A stretch of DNA of 64,000 bases. Origin: Verrucomicrobiales bacterium (GTDB taxonomy: Bacteria; Verrucomicrobiota; Verrucomicrobiia; Verrucomicrobiales; DEV007). Below the pieces are notes generated by a model. That model ran no database searches, was not told the origin of the DNA, and was given only the letters and a program-made list of their open reading frames with translations. Each line of letters opens with the position of its first letter. Positions within the stretch are counted from its first letter, which is position 1. A program made the translations under genes and the position numbers. The stretch is from NCBI GenBank assembly GCA_029210205.1, contig JARGOD010000005.1, positions 1 to 64,000 of the forward strand. Direction: 5' to 3'. Positions 18,447-26,638 of the stretch are shown in pieces.

Positions 18447-19316
18447 CTAGTCCTTCGCATGGGACTTAAGCTCAACGAGTTTTGCTGCAAAGCGGCGTCC
18501 AATCTCCTCCTGGCTGGCGGTGTCAAAGTGAACGGAATCACCAATGTGGCCTGTTAGGTCCCGCGCATCGACACAGGCCGTGTGAGCTCGTTGATTGGGA
18601 AGATCGAGAAGAAGTAGATTCATGGCTGAGTATTTTGATGACTCGGTATCCGGACGAATTTCACCGATGGTGCAGGCGATAAAGGGGAGCTCGGGGTCAT
18701 CGAGGTCGGCTCGCAGCCGGTCCACGAGATCGTTCAACGATGCTGCGTATGTCGGCAGTTTTGCGACTCGCGAGTCAGCCTCGCCCTGGAGCCAAAGCAC
18801 GGCACGAAGGTGGGTTTTGCCTTCGGGACCCTGAGCAAGGGCAAGCTTTGTTTTCCGGATTGCCTCGAGGTAGAGTTTTCCTGTTTCGCTCCAGAGACTG
18901 ATTGCGGAGCCGCCCCGGGCAGCGGGGATCAGACCGATTCGTGAATCAGGGTTCGCTTGAGCGATCTCCTGAGCAAAGGCGAGGCCGGGACCGACGCCGG
19001 CGTTGTCGTGTCCTTTGAAGGTTTGAGGATCTCCGGTGAGATGCAGGGGATGGCGGGCAAGATACCAGCCGTCCGTTTTCAAGTGCATCATGATGAAGCC
19101 CGGATCGTTTAATGGTTCTTCCGGCATGAAGCCGCGTCCTTTCATGTTGGACTGGCCGATCAGCAGGAAGAGTTCAAGGCGCTTGGTTTCTTCCGGAAGG
19201 GCAGAGACATCGGCTTCAACCAAAGGGGGTTTGGTCGGCGGAGGGGTGCCAACTTTCTGTGCGTGGAGGGAAGGAGTGATAAAGAGCGCGGACAGGAGAA
19301 TGGAACGAATGTGCAT
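18447..19316 (-). CDS. secreted sialate-O-acetylesterase-like SGNH hydrolase
   Basis: A 289-aa carbohydrate esterase of the SASA/DUF303 type with a signal peptide (about 1-20). Block I of the SGNH family is G54-Q-S56-N-M, with the nucleophile S56; an LWLQGEAD block and the D...H pair of the DSVHF segment near the C-terminus complete the site. Such enzymes remove acetyl groups from sugars in acetylated polysaccharides or sialic acids. It lies between the two propeller genes, which suggests a shared carbohydrate substrate. Confidence 0.88.
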   Translation of the reverse strand: MHIRSILLSALFITPSLHAQKVGTPPPTKPPLVEADVSALPEETKRLELFLLIGQSNMKGRGFMPEEPLNDPGFIMMHLKTDGWYLARHPLHLTGDPQTFKGHDNAGVGPGLAFAQEIAQANPDSRIGLIPAARGGSAISLWSETGKLYLEAIRKTKLALAQGPEGKTHLRAVLWLQGEADSRVAKLPTYAASLNDLVDRLRADLDDPELPFIACTIGEIRPDTESSKYSAMNLLLLDLPNQRAHTACVDARDLTGHIGDSVHFDTASQEEIGRRFAAKLVELKSHAKD

Positions 19317-19387
19317 GCAACGATATTGCGGAGTTGCGGCGTCAACGGAATAGAAAACTGAGACGCGAAGGCGGTTGGCAAGACCGC

Positions 19388-20860
19388 CTATGGCTTCAGT
19401 CGATTGACCGTGTAGTAGAACAAACCGGTGCGAAGCCCCTGTCCCTTGGCGGAAGAAAAACCGTCCATTTTCATCTCATAGACCCAGCCGCTATCTTCGA
19501 GCTTTTCCAGGTCGATCTCGATCGTGCGATCATCGACAAGGCGGACCTCTGTCGTTCCTATCTCAGACTCGTCTAGCTTGTCTCCGCCGTAGTTGCCGGT
19601 GTCCTCGTAGCGATGGCGGGTGAATTTGAAATGCTCTGAAGACGCTGCGTCTTCCGGAAGCATGTCGGTGAACTCGAGACGGAATCCTGTTTTGGTCAAG
19701 GTCATGGTCTTCACGTCGAACGGATCGTTTCCGGAAAATGAGATCCGCTGAAGGCCTTCGGCAATTTGTCCCCAGCCTCGCGAAGTCTGCCCGACATAGA
19801 GGGTGGTTTTGTCAGGACTAAATACAATGCGATTGTTGCCCAGCCGCAAACCGTTGCCTTCCCAGAACTGAGCACAGGCCCCCTGGTAGATGCCATCGAC
19901 TTCTTCAAGCATGAGTCGGGTGAGGCGCTCACCATTGTTGTCAGGCAGGAGGATCTGTCCGCCGTAGGGTCCGAAGACATCACCTTCGGGAATCTCGACC
20001 GGCTCCGATGCGGAGCGGTTCATTTCCGCATGCGGCAGCTGGATTGCCGGTGGCGTCTTCATCGCATTGATTTTCTCCAGTGGAAGATCGAGAGGGTCGA
20101 TCGCGGAATCCCAATCGGGGTCCCAGACGAGGCTGCTGACATGGCCATAAAAGTTTCCCTGCTCCACGTGATAGAAGGGAGTGGCTGCTTTCCAGTCGCC
20201 CTGGTTGTCTCCGGACCAAAGATTGCCTTTGCTGTCTAACAGAATCCCATTGTGCATCCGGAAACCGCTTGCCCATGGAGTCGTCTCTCCTTCCTGGTCA
20301 ATGTGAAGGACCCAGCCCTTCCAGGTCGCGGCTGCAAAGTTGCGGCCACGTCGACCGACCTTGGAGTAGTCACCTTTGACGTTGTAAAACACCGGGCCGT
20401 TGTGAGAGGCCGTTCCGATCGCGACGAAGTAGCCACCTTTTCCATCGGGGACGAGATGGTTGGTTTCGTGATAGTTCCCACTCATTCCCCAGGGAGAAGC
20501 GAGGCTTTCGTAGAGGTCGGCAGAGCCGTCTTTATCGGTATCAACAAGGCGGGTCAATTCGGCCATCTGGCTGACGATGATCTCGTCATCGCTGACGATA
20601 TTCATCCCACAGGCGTTGTGGAGGCCTGAGGCGAAGAGACGCCACTCGAACTTGGTGGGATCTTGGGTTGGTGTCGCAACGATGAGATCGCTTCGGCGGA
20701 GGGCCACGGCGAGGTCACCGGATGGGGTAAAACCAATGGCGCCAACTTCGGGAGGGACACCTTCAGGGAAGGGGATCGTCTCGATGGTGTAAGGCTCACT
20801 TGAATAGATCGCCGGGGCGAGTGCGACAGCAACGATCAGAAAAATGTTAGGGAACTTCAT
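19388..20860 (-). CDS. secreted sugar-dehydrogenase-like beta-propeller protein
   Basis: A 490-aa protein with a signal peptide (about 1-19). Residues about 30-370 look like a six-bladed propeller related to soluble glucose/sorbosone dehydrogenases and the large heme-associated dehydrogenase-like proteins of PVC bacteria (motifs GLHNACGMN, DTDKDGSADLYE, HNGILLDSKGNLW, SGDNQGDW). The last 110 residues look like a separate beta domain. It overlaps the upstream cytochrome c gene by 4 nt, so the two are almost certainly made together; the cytochrome may be its electron acceptor. PQQ binding is plausible but not shown. Confidence 0.8.
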   Translation of the reverse strand: MKFPNIFLIVAVALAPAIYSSEPYTIETIPFPEGVPPEVGAIGFTPSGDLAVALRRSDLIVATPTQDPTKFEWRLFASGLHNACGMNIVSDDEIIVSQMAELTRLVDTDKDGSADLYESLASPWGMSGNYHETNHLVPDGKGGYFVAIGTASHNGPVFYNVKGDYSKVGRRGRNFAAATWKGWVLHIDQEGETTPWASGFRMHNGILLDSKGNLWSGDNQGDWKAATPFYHVEQGNFYGHVSSLVWDPDWDSAIDPLDLPLEKINAMKTPPAIQLPHAEMNRSASEPVEIPEGDVFGPYGGQILLPDNNGERLTRLMLEEVDGIYQGACAQFWEGNGLRLGNNRIVFSPDKTTLYVGQTSRGWGQIAEGLQRISFSGNDPFDVKTMTLTKTGFRLEFTDMLPEDAASSEHFKFTRHRYEDTGNYGGDKLDESEIGTTEVRLVDDRTIEIDLEKLEDSGWVYEMKMDGFSSAKGQGLRTGLFYYTVNRLKP

Positions 20861-21927
20861 TCGTCGGCGAGGGTTTTGATGAAGAGGGTGAGTGATTTGA
20901 TCTGCTTTTTGTCGATCGGATAGGGCGGCATGTAGCCCGCCGGGTAGGTGTCGACGACCTTGGCCATCGGATTCACGATCGACTCTTCGATGTAGGACTC
21001 GTCAGCGGTGACGGGACGGTCGAAGCCGGTGATGGTTCTCTCCGCGCCAAAAAGTCCCGCAAAGCTCGGGCCGTGGCCCCGGGTGCCATCTTTGCTGTGG
21101 CAGGCGAAGCAGCCGAGATTTGTGTAGAGTGCCTCCCCCCAGCCGGCGTTGGGGTTATCAGTGGAGTAATCAGGATCCTCATCCGCAGCACCTTCGCTTG
21201 AGACCGGTTTTCCCTGAAGAGTGATCGTGAATGTGTCAGGACCGGTCTTTTCCTCCTTGAATTTATAACCGGATTCGAAGTAGCCGAATTCTTTGGCGCC
21301 TTCGATGGTGTACTTCTTCACAATTTCGAGAGGCTTCTCCCCGGGTTCAATGCGGACACGTATGGTCGCTTTACCGATCTGGCAGGAAAATTCAGGAACG
21401 CCTTCGACAATTCGATATCCCGTAAAGACCGGCTTTGGCGCTTCGGTGTAATGATCGAAAATTCCGACCGGATGGGAGCCGCGAGCCAGGTAGATGAGCT
21501 CACCAACGAGGGAGGGAACATAGTCGAATCCTTTGCGGCGTCCGCTCTCCGGTTTCCCCCAATATTGCGTCATATCGAGAAATCCGCCCTGCCACGCGTA
21601 AAGAAGCCGGCATTCGGTGGTGTCCCAGCAGATGGATAGTTCACTGCCGAAGTTCACTCCAATGGCGCCGGGAATTCCGCGGATCGGATCGACGAAGCCA
21701 TCGACATCCCCTTTGCCGGGCGAATACTTTCGCGCCCGAAATCCCAAATCGTGGTTTGCCATGACTTCACGGCCAAGTCCCGGATCCGGGAAGTAGGTAC
21801 GGAGAACGAGAGGTTCCTCCTTCGTTCCCATCGGCAGATTGCTCAAAGTAATGAATCGATCTGATCCCTCGAGTGAGAGAATCGCGAAAGCGAAAAGGGC
21901 TGTCAGCGACGCTGTGATTGGCTTCAT
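20857..21927 (-). CDS. secreted c-type cytochrome with N-terminal beta domain
   Basis: A 356-aa protein with a signal peptide (about 1-21). The C-terminal 90 residues form a single class I cytochrome c domain: heme motif C273-F-A-C276-H277 and likely axial M333 in GYMPPY. The first 250 residues are a separate, probably beta-rich domain also found with heme domains in PVC bacteria; I cannot name it. It is the first gene of the minus-strand cluster and faces the XylR-type regulator across a 72-bp gap containing repeated half-sites. Confidence 0.85.
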   Translation of the reverse strand: MKPITASLTALFAFAILSLEGSDRFITLSNLPMGTKEEPLVLRTYFPDPGLGREVMANHDLGFRARKYSPGKGDVDGFVDPIRGIPGAIGVNFGSELSICWDTTECRLLYAWQGGFLDMTQYWGKPESGRRKGFDYVPSLVGELIYLARGSHPVGIFDHYTEAPKPVFTGYRIVEGVPEFSCQIGKATIRVRIEPGEKPLEIVKKYTIEGAKEFGYFESGYKFKEEKTGPDTFTITLQGKPVSSEGAADEDPDYSTDNPNAGWGEALYTNLGCFACHSKDGTRGHGPSFAGLFGAERTITGFDRPVTADESYIEESIVNPMAKVVDTYPAGYMPPYPIDKKQIKSLTLFIKTLADE

Positions 21928-21950
21928 GGGATAAGGTCAGAGGATTCTTG

Positions 21951-21997
21951 AAAACGCACAATGGACATTTTGTGCAAAAAGGTGCAGTTTTGCGCAA
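21951..21997. promoter_or_regulatory. TTGYGC half-sites between cytochrome and regulator genes
   Basis: Three copies of a TTGTGC/TTGCGC half-site fall in the divergent gap. GCACAA (21956-21961) and TTGTGC (21970-21975) form an inverted pair. TTGTGCAAAA (21970-21979) and TTTTGCGCAA (21988-21997) form a second, near-perfect pair with one mismatch in ten. They lie between the cytochrome start (21927) and the regulator start (22000), where an autoregulated XylR-type protein would be expected to bind. Confidence 0.6.
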
Positions 21998-21999
21998 GT

Positions 22000-23151
22000 A
22001 TGAGTCGACGCCAACCTTTAGAGATTGCTCTCGCGATTAATGTCGGAATCACCCACCTCGAACGGGTCGTTCGTGGAATTCGTGAGTATGCAGAACGTCA
22101 CACGAGTTGGAGGTTCCTCATCAGCCCTGAGACGCACTACCTTTCGCCGACCGCTTTAGAGGGCTGGCAGGGGAATGGAGTGATCGCTTTAGCAAATACT
22201 CCTGAGGACATTGCCGTGCTCAAGTCGCTCAAGTGTCCTGTCGTGAATCTTTCCGGAGCGTTGGCTGAGACGCCATTTCCGCGTGTTCGTCCTGACTATG
22301 AGCAGCTGGGCAAGATGGGCGCATGGCATTTGCTGGACCGTGGCTATCGTCGATTCGGCTTCTATGGAATTGCCGACGTCTGGTATTCGGAGTGTTACGA
22401 AAGGGGCTATTCTGCGGAGCTTGAACGAAAAGGGTTCGATTGCTCGATCCTGCAGGTGCCGGGGACGCTAAGCGCGAAAACCCGGTGGGACGTGGGGCAG
22501 GGGGAACTTGAACTTTGGCTGGGAACGTTAACGCCGCCTTTTGCAGTGATGGCGGCGCATGACCCGCGGGCTGCCATGGTGATTCGCGCTTGCGAACGAG
22601 TCGGGCTGCGGGTTCCGGAGGACGTCGCCGTCATCGGAGTGAACAATGACACGACGGCTTGCGAGTCGTGTCGTCCTCCCCTCACCAGTATTGAGCGGAA
22701 CGACGCTGAGATTGGCCTTGAAGCGGCGAGAATGCTGGATCGATTGATTCAGGGAAAAGTGCTGACTAGCGATGAACACGTCGTCTTACCCGGGGAAATA
22801 AAGGATCGGGCGTCGACGGACAGCCTCGCGGTGGATCACCCTGATTTGCTTTCCGCAGTCGAGTTTGCCCGCTCTCATTTTCAAGACCCGATTGGGGTGA
22901 ATAATCTCGTCGATGCAACGCCTCGTTCAAGGCGTTGGCTTGAGGATGCGTTTCTTGAGAGCCTTGGCTGCACGCCCCGTGCGTTCATCTTTCGACTCCG
23001 CATGAGAGAAGCGCAGCGACTTCTCGTCGAGGAGTCAGACCTTGCTCAGGGAGAAGTGGCGAAGCGTTGCGGCTACAGCGGAACTCGCCAGATGAATGCC
23101 CAGTTCAGAAGTGAACTGGGGATCACGGCGAAAGACTATGGTCGCGAGTAA
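22000..23151 (+). CDS. XylR-type LacI/AraC transcriptional regulator
   Basis: A 383-aa regulator combining a LacI/periplasmic-binding-type sugar-sensing domain (about residues 8-265, with the PFAVMAAHDPRA and GVNNDTTAC-PPLTSIE blocks) and a C-terminal AraC-type helix-turn-helix (about 280-383, ending in a typical RCGYSGTRQMNAQFR segment). This order is that of E. coli XylR. It probably senses a sugar and controls the divergent cytochrome/dehydrogenase/esterase cluster. An in-frame ATG at 21961 would add 13 unusual residues and lie inside the repeat region, so I chose 22000. Confidence 0.9.
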   Translation: MSRRQPLEIALAINVGITHLERVVRGIREYAERHTSWRFLISPETHYLSPTALEGWQGNGVIALANTPEDIAVLKSLKCPVVNLSGALAETPFPRVRPDYEQLGKMGAWHLLDRGYRRFGFYGIADVWYSECYERGYSAELERKGFDCSILQVPGTLSAKTRWDVGQGELELWLGTLTPPFAVMAAHDPRAAMVIRACERVGLRVPEDVAVIGVNNDTTACESCRPPLTSIERNDAEIGLEAARMLDRLIQGKVLTSDEHVVLPGEIKDRASTDSLAVDHPDLLSAVEFARSHFQDPIGVNNLVDATPRSRRWLEDAFLESLGCTPRAFIFRLRMREAQRLLVEESDLAQGEVAKRCGYSGTRQMNAQFRSELGITAKDYGRE

Positions 23152-23153
23152 GA

Positions 23154-23912
23154 CTAGTCAGTGGTCTCCTGTTCTTTTTCAGGAAGCTCCGGCGGTGTCG
23201 GAAGGGGTGGGTTATCAAGTGTTTTGGTGAGCTCAGGATTCACTTCGATTTTCTCACCACCGCGTTCGACCATGAGGTCATAGTGCTGATAGGTAAGATG
23301 CATCATCACAAACTGCAACCAGGCGGCGACGACGTAAGCACCGACAAGGAGAGCAAGATAACCGATCAGGACCAGAGGTATCGCAATGAGGGTGAGAAGG
23401 AGCGTGTATCCGAGAAAGCTCAGGCCGACTTTCCCGAGAAAACTCTTCATGAAGCTCCATGAAAAACCGGATGAGAAATTCATCATTAATCCTGAGCGGA
23501 GAATGACCGCGTAAGAAAGTACTGAAAAGACGAAAATCAAAATCAGGTAGAGAAGGAATCCTATAATTCCAATGATCACTAAGAGTGCCTCGTTCCCATT
23601 TTCTGCGAGCGGAATGACGACGGCTGAGAAGACGGCGAAGACAAGGATTACGGGGATGATTAAAAGCCCGAAGACGAGCGAGGCGAGCACAGGCCATAGA
23701 CCCATTTTCAAATAGTCGGCAAAGAAATTAAAATCGAAGTCTTCAGCGGGGTGTCCCTGTCGCTCGCGTGCAAAGCGACGGAACAAAAATCCGAATATCA
23801 CCATGGGGCCGACTATGGGAATTAACATGCAGACCGAGAGTCCCAGGATCGTCATCCATTTGTTTTCGGTTTTGAATAGATCTTTGCAGGCTTCGCTGAA
23901 TTGAATGCTCAT
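23154..23912 (-). CDS. DUF4013-like multi-pass membrane protein
   Basis: A 252-aa protein with five to six hydrophobic segments, a short charged cytoplasmic part between the first and second (FRRFARERQGHPAEDFDF), and a Pro/Glu-rich polar tail. The pattern resembles DUF4013 proteins, whose function is unknown. The start at 23912 gives MSIQFSEACKDLF; a TTG four codons upstream is less likely. It is divergent from the DUF5069 gene. Confidence 0.7.
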   Translation of the reverse strand: MSIQFSEACKDLFKTENKWMTILGLSVCMLIPIVGPMVIFGFLFRRFARERQGHPAEDFDFNFFADYLKMGLWPVLASLVFGLLIIPVILVFAVFSAVVIPLAENGNEALLVIIGIIGFLLYLILIFVFSVLSYAVILRSGLMMNFSSGFSWSFMKSFLGKVGLSFLGYTLLLTLIAIPLVLIGYLALLVGAYVVAAWLQFVMMHLTYQHYDLMVERGGEKIEVNPELTKTLDNPPLPTPPELPEKEQETTD

Positions 23913-24099
23913 GGTGGGTAACAAGGTTCGAATCGAATGTAGTATCTATGCTGATTGTCCTTACGAAAAAAAGAGACGATTACGGCACGGGTTCAGGGAT
24001 GAAAAGTGTTTGAAGAGAAAGGCTGACTCTAATAGCATTCGCTCCCCGATTGCTGGTTTCTACTCTGTCGGGAATTTACAAAAGAATCGATTACAATCT

Positions 24100-24540
24100 A
24101 TGAGCAATATTGTCCCAACCATCAGTTCCGGAACTGCAGGCCCTATCGGCGTTCTTCACCTCCCCCGTCTTTGGATGAAGGCTTCTCTCGGCGCTGCCGG
24201 TAAGCTTCATGCTGACTACCCTGCAATTGGTGCAGGTTATGACCAAATGGTCCTCGACGGCATTGGTATCGACAAGGCTGATTTCGAAGCCTTCATCGCT
24301 GACTCCAAGCCTTCCTACATCGAACTCGAGAACTGGATCCTCCAGCAGAAGGGTGGATCCCTCGATCAGGATGCGGTTGATAAGCTCAATGCAGCTATCA
24401 CCGGATACATTCACGACGACGGAACTCGCAAAGAGATCCTCGACGCAGCAGGTCGTGAAGACGACGGCACGATCAAAGACGCCGTTAATCTGAACAACCT
24501 CGATGACTGGGCGATTTTCCACTCCGACGAGTTGAAATAA
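24100..24540 (+). CDS. DUF5069 family protein
   Basis: A 146-aa cytoplasmic protein. The LHLPRLWMKASLGAAGKL block followed by a GAGYDQMVLDGIGID segment fits DUF5069, a family typical of Verrucomicrobia and related phyla and without known function. The frame is open upstream to 23905, but that would overlap the divergent neighbour; 24100 gives a family-length protein. It is followed by a strong terminator and is probably transcribed alone. Its codon choice looks highly biased (many GAC, CTC, ATC, GCT), hinting at good expression. Confidence 0.8.
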   Translation: MSNIVPTISSGTAGPIGVLHLPRLWMKASLGAAGKLHADYPAIGAGYDQMVLDGIGIDKADFEAFIADSKPSYIELENWILQQKGGSLDQDAVDKLNAAITGYIHDDGTRKEILDAAGREDDGTIKDAVNLNNLDDWAIFHSDELK

Positions 24541-24563
24541 TTCCCTCATCATCCGATTTTGCG

Positions 24564-24606
24564 AAAACCCGCAGTCGATTCGTTCGGCTGCGGGTTTTTC
24601 TTTTCC
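24564..24606 (+). terminator. rho-independent terminator after DUF5069 gene
   Basis: Arms AAAACCCGCAG (24564-24574) and CTGCGGGTTTT (24588-24598) make an 11-bp stem, followed at once by a T-rich run. This is the clearest intrinsic terminator in the window. Confidence 0.9.
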
Positions 24607-24685
24607 AGTTTGGAAGAGGATAAAGCGGTTGTTTTCCGACTCTCCTCCTGCTAACGCTCTGGGAAATCACTGACCATTTATCGAC

Positions 24686-25870
24686 ATGATTATTCAACCC
24701 AAAACGAGAGGATTCATCTGCACAACGGCCCATCCAGAAGGGTGCGCTGCCAACGTTCAGTCGCAAATCGACTACGTGAAGTCCTGCCCGCCAATGGCGA
24801 ATCCTCCGAAAAAGGTGCTCGTGATCGGCGCGTCGACCGGATACGGGTTGGCTTCCCGAATCGTACCCGCGTTTGCCGGCGGAGCATCCACGATTGGCGT
24901 TTTCTTCGAAAAGCCGGGAACGGATCGCAAGAGCGGTAGTGCCGGATGGTATAACTCCGTTGCTTTCGAGGAAGCTGCGGCGGACGCCGGGCTTTATGCA
25001 AAGAGTTTCAATGGTGATGCGTTTTCAGAGGAAATGAAAACGACGGTGATTGAGGCAATCAAGGCGGATCTCGGACAGGTTGACTCAATTGTATACAGCC
25101 TCGCCTCGCCTCGCCGCACCGATCCAACTGACGGGGAAACGTACCGTTCTGTGCTTAAGCCGATTGGTCAGTCCTATACCCAGAAGAACCTCAACACAGA
25201 CACCGGTGTTGTCGATAGCATCACGATCGAGCCGTGCACAGAGGAGGAAATCGCTCACACCGTCAAAGTCATGGGCGGAGAGGACTGGGAACTTTGGATT
25301 GCCGCATTGAAGGAAGCCGGCGTTCTCGCCGATGGGTTCACGACTGTGGCCTATTCCTACATCGGACCAGATCTCACCTATCCGATTTACACCAATGGAA
25401 CGATTGGGAAAGCAAAGGAGCATCTCGAAGAATCAACTGCGCGGCTGAATAGTGAGTTCGGCGAGGGCACCGCCTATGTTTCAGTCAATAAGGCGCTCGT
25501 GACACAGGCGAGCTCTGCTATTCCCGTGGTCCCACTCTACATTTCCCTGCTCTACAAGGTGATGAAAGAGGCCGGTCTACACGAAGGGACAATCGAGCAG
25601 ATTCAGCGACTCTTTGCGGATCACCTCTCCAGTGAGGGCGGTCCTCAGCTCGATGATAAAGGGCGCATCCGGATCGACGACTGGGAGATGCGCGACAACA
25701 TTCAAAGTGCCGTTGACGGAGCCTGGGAAAATGTCACGACTGAGAACCTTTCGGAAGTTTCTGATTTTTCAGGATACAAAAATGAATTCCTGAGACTCTT
25801 TGGGTTTGGTCTGGAAGGTGTTGACTACGAGGCTGAAACGAATCCCGAGAGACCTCTTCCATCCGAATAA
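24686..25870 (+). CDS. fabV: trans-2-enoyl-CoA/ACP reductase FabV
   Basis: A 394-aa NADH-dependent enoyl reductase that completes each round of fatty-acid elongation. The N-terminal block with HPEGCAANV, the nucleotide-binding GASTGYGLASR segment (about residues 49-59), the YSLASPRR block and the Y-x8-K catalytic pattern (YTNGTIGKAK) identify FabV rather than FabI. FabV enzymes are known to tolerate triclosan. It lies alone between a terminator and the L,D-transpeptidase gene. Confidence 0.97.
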   Translation: MIIQPKTRGFICTTAHPEGCAANVQSQIDYVKSCPPMANPPKKVLVIGASTGYGLASRIVPAFAGGASTIGVFFEKPGTDRKSGSAGWYNSVAFEEAAADAGLYAKSFNGDAFSEEMKTTVIEAIKADLGQVDSIVYSLASPRRTDPTDGETYRSVLKPIGQSYTQKNLNTDTGVVDSITIEPCTEEEIAHTVKVMGGEDWELWIAALKEAGVLADGFTTVAYSYIGPDLTYPIYTNGTIGKAKEHLEESTARLNSEFGEGTAYVSVNKALVTQASSAIPVVPLYISLLYKVMKEAGLHEGTIEQIQRLFADHLSSEGGPQLDDKGRIRIDDWEMRDNIQSAVDGAWENVTTENLSEVSDFSGYKNEFLRLFGFGLEGVDYEAETNPERPLPSE

Positions 25871-25892
25871 TAACGGAAAACCAAAAATATAA

Positions 25893-25921
25893 TTTCCATA
25901 ACTGTTAGTATCTGTTATATT
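25893..25921 (+). promoter_or_regulatory. possible promoter of the L,D-transpeptidase gene
   Basis: TTTCCA (25893-25898) and TATATT (25916-25921) are separated by 17 bases, a fair match to a housekeeping sigma promoter. Within the spacer a direct repeat CTGTTA (25902-25907 and 25912-25917) is spaced one helical turn apart, which could be a regulator site. It lies about 60 nt before the ATG. Confidence 0.35.
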
Positions 25922-25982
25922 TCAGTGGGCGCGACTTAACACACCGCGTTCACCAATACACAAACAACAGACACAGACAGTT

Positions 25983-26546
25983 ATGATGAGAAGAGTCCTC
26001 TCGTGCGCTCTCTCGGCGTCCCTTATTTTTGGGGCCTCGATGTTTTCGGCGTGCACTTCAAGCCAGAATTCTGCCTCGGCAGATCGAAACGGCAGTTCAT
26101 TTCAGAACGCCTTCAAGCCAAAGCCGACTATCGAGCGCCACAGGAGCGGAGCACGGGTCAATCCGATGGTGCTTTCGCAGAGCAACCGCAGCAACACCCG
26201 CGTTGTCATCGATATTGCAGACCAACGTGGCTATCTTCTCGTGAACGGAAAAATCGCGGTCGATACTCCAGTTTCGACTGCGCGACCCGGAAAGTGGACT
26301 CCCCGTGGAGGGTTCAACATGACTCAGCGAGTTCGCACCGGTAAGATTTCGACCATTTACGGTGTCGAAATGCCTTACTGGATGCGCCTGGGTGGGAGTG
26401 CCTACGGAGTCCATGCCGGGCATCTTCCCGGATATCCTGCTTCGGCCGGATGCATTCGTCTTCCCGCAGAGTCAGCGCGTGTCATCTTTGACAACACGAC
26501 CTATGGAACCCGGGTAAACGTCCACAGCAGTTGGGGAGGAGCGTGA
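25983..26546 (+). CDS. L,D-transpeptidase lipoprotein (YkuD fold)
   Basis: A 187-aa lipoprotein (lipobox FSAC, C24). The YkuD domain fills about residues 70-187; the catalytic motif is H144-A-G-H...S-A-G-C157-I-R. These enzymes make 3-3 cross-links in peptidoglycan or attach lipoproteins to it, outside the cytoplasmic membrane. It is short, with no LysM or peptidoglycan-binding domain. A terminator hairpin follows. Confidence 0.92.
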   Translation: MMRRVLSCALSASLIFGASMFSACTSSQNSASADRNGSSFQNAFKPKPTIERHRSGARVNPMVLSQSNRSNTRVVIDIADQRGYLLVNGKIAVDTPVSTARPGKWTPRGGFNMTQRVRTGKISTIYGVEMPYWMRLGGSAYGVHAGHLPGYPASAGCIRLPAESARVIFDNTTYGTRVNVHSSWGGA

Positions 26547-26590
26547 GGAGCTCTCACTCTCCACCGGGAAAAAACCAGAATTTGTGTTGA

Positions 26591-26624
26591 AAGCCGTCCC
26601 GCGAAAGTGAGGACGGCTTTTTTT
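26591..26624 (+). terminator. rho-independent terminator after L,D-transpeptidase gene
   Basis: Arms AAGCCGTCC (26591-26599) and GGACGGCTT (26611-26619) form a 9-bp stem ending in a run of seven T (26618-26624). It lies 14 nt before the stop of the convergent DUF6807 gene. Confidence 0.9.
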
Positions 26625-26638
26625 GGGCTGCGAAAAAT

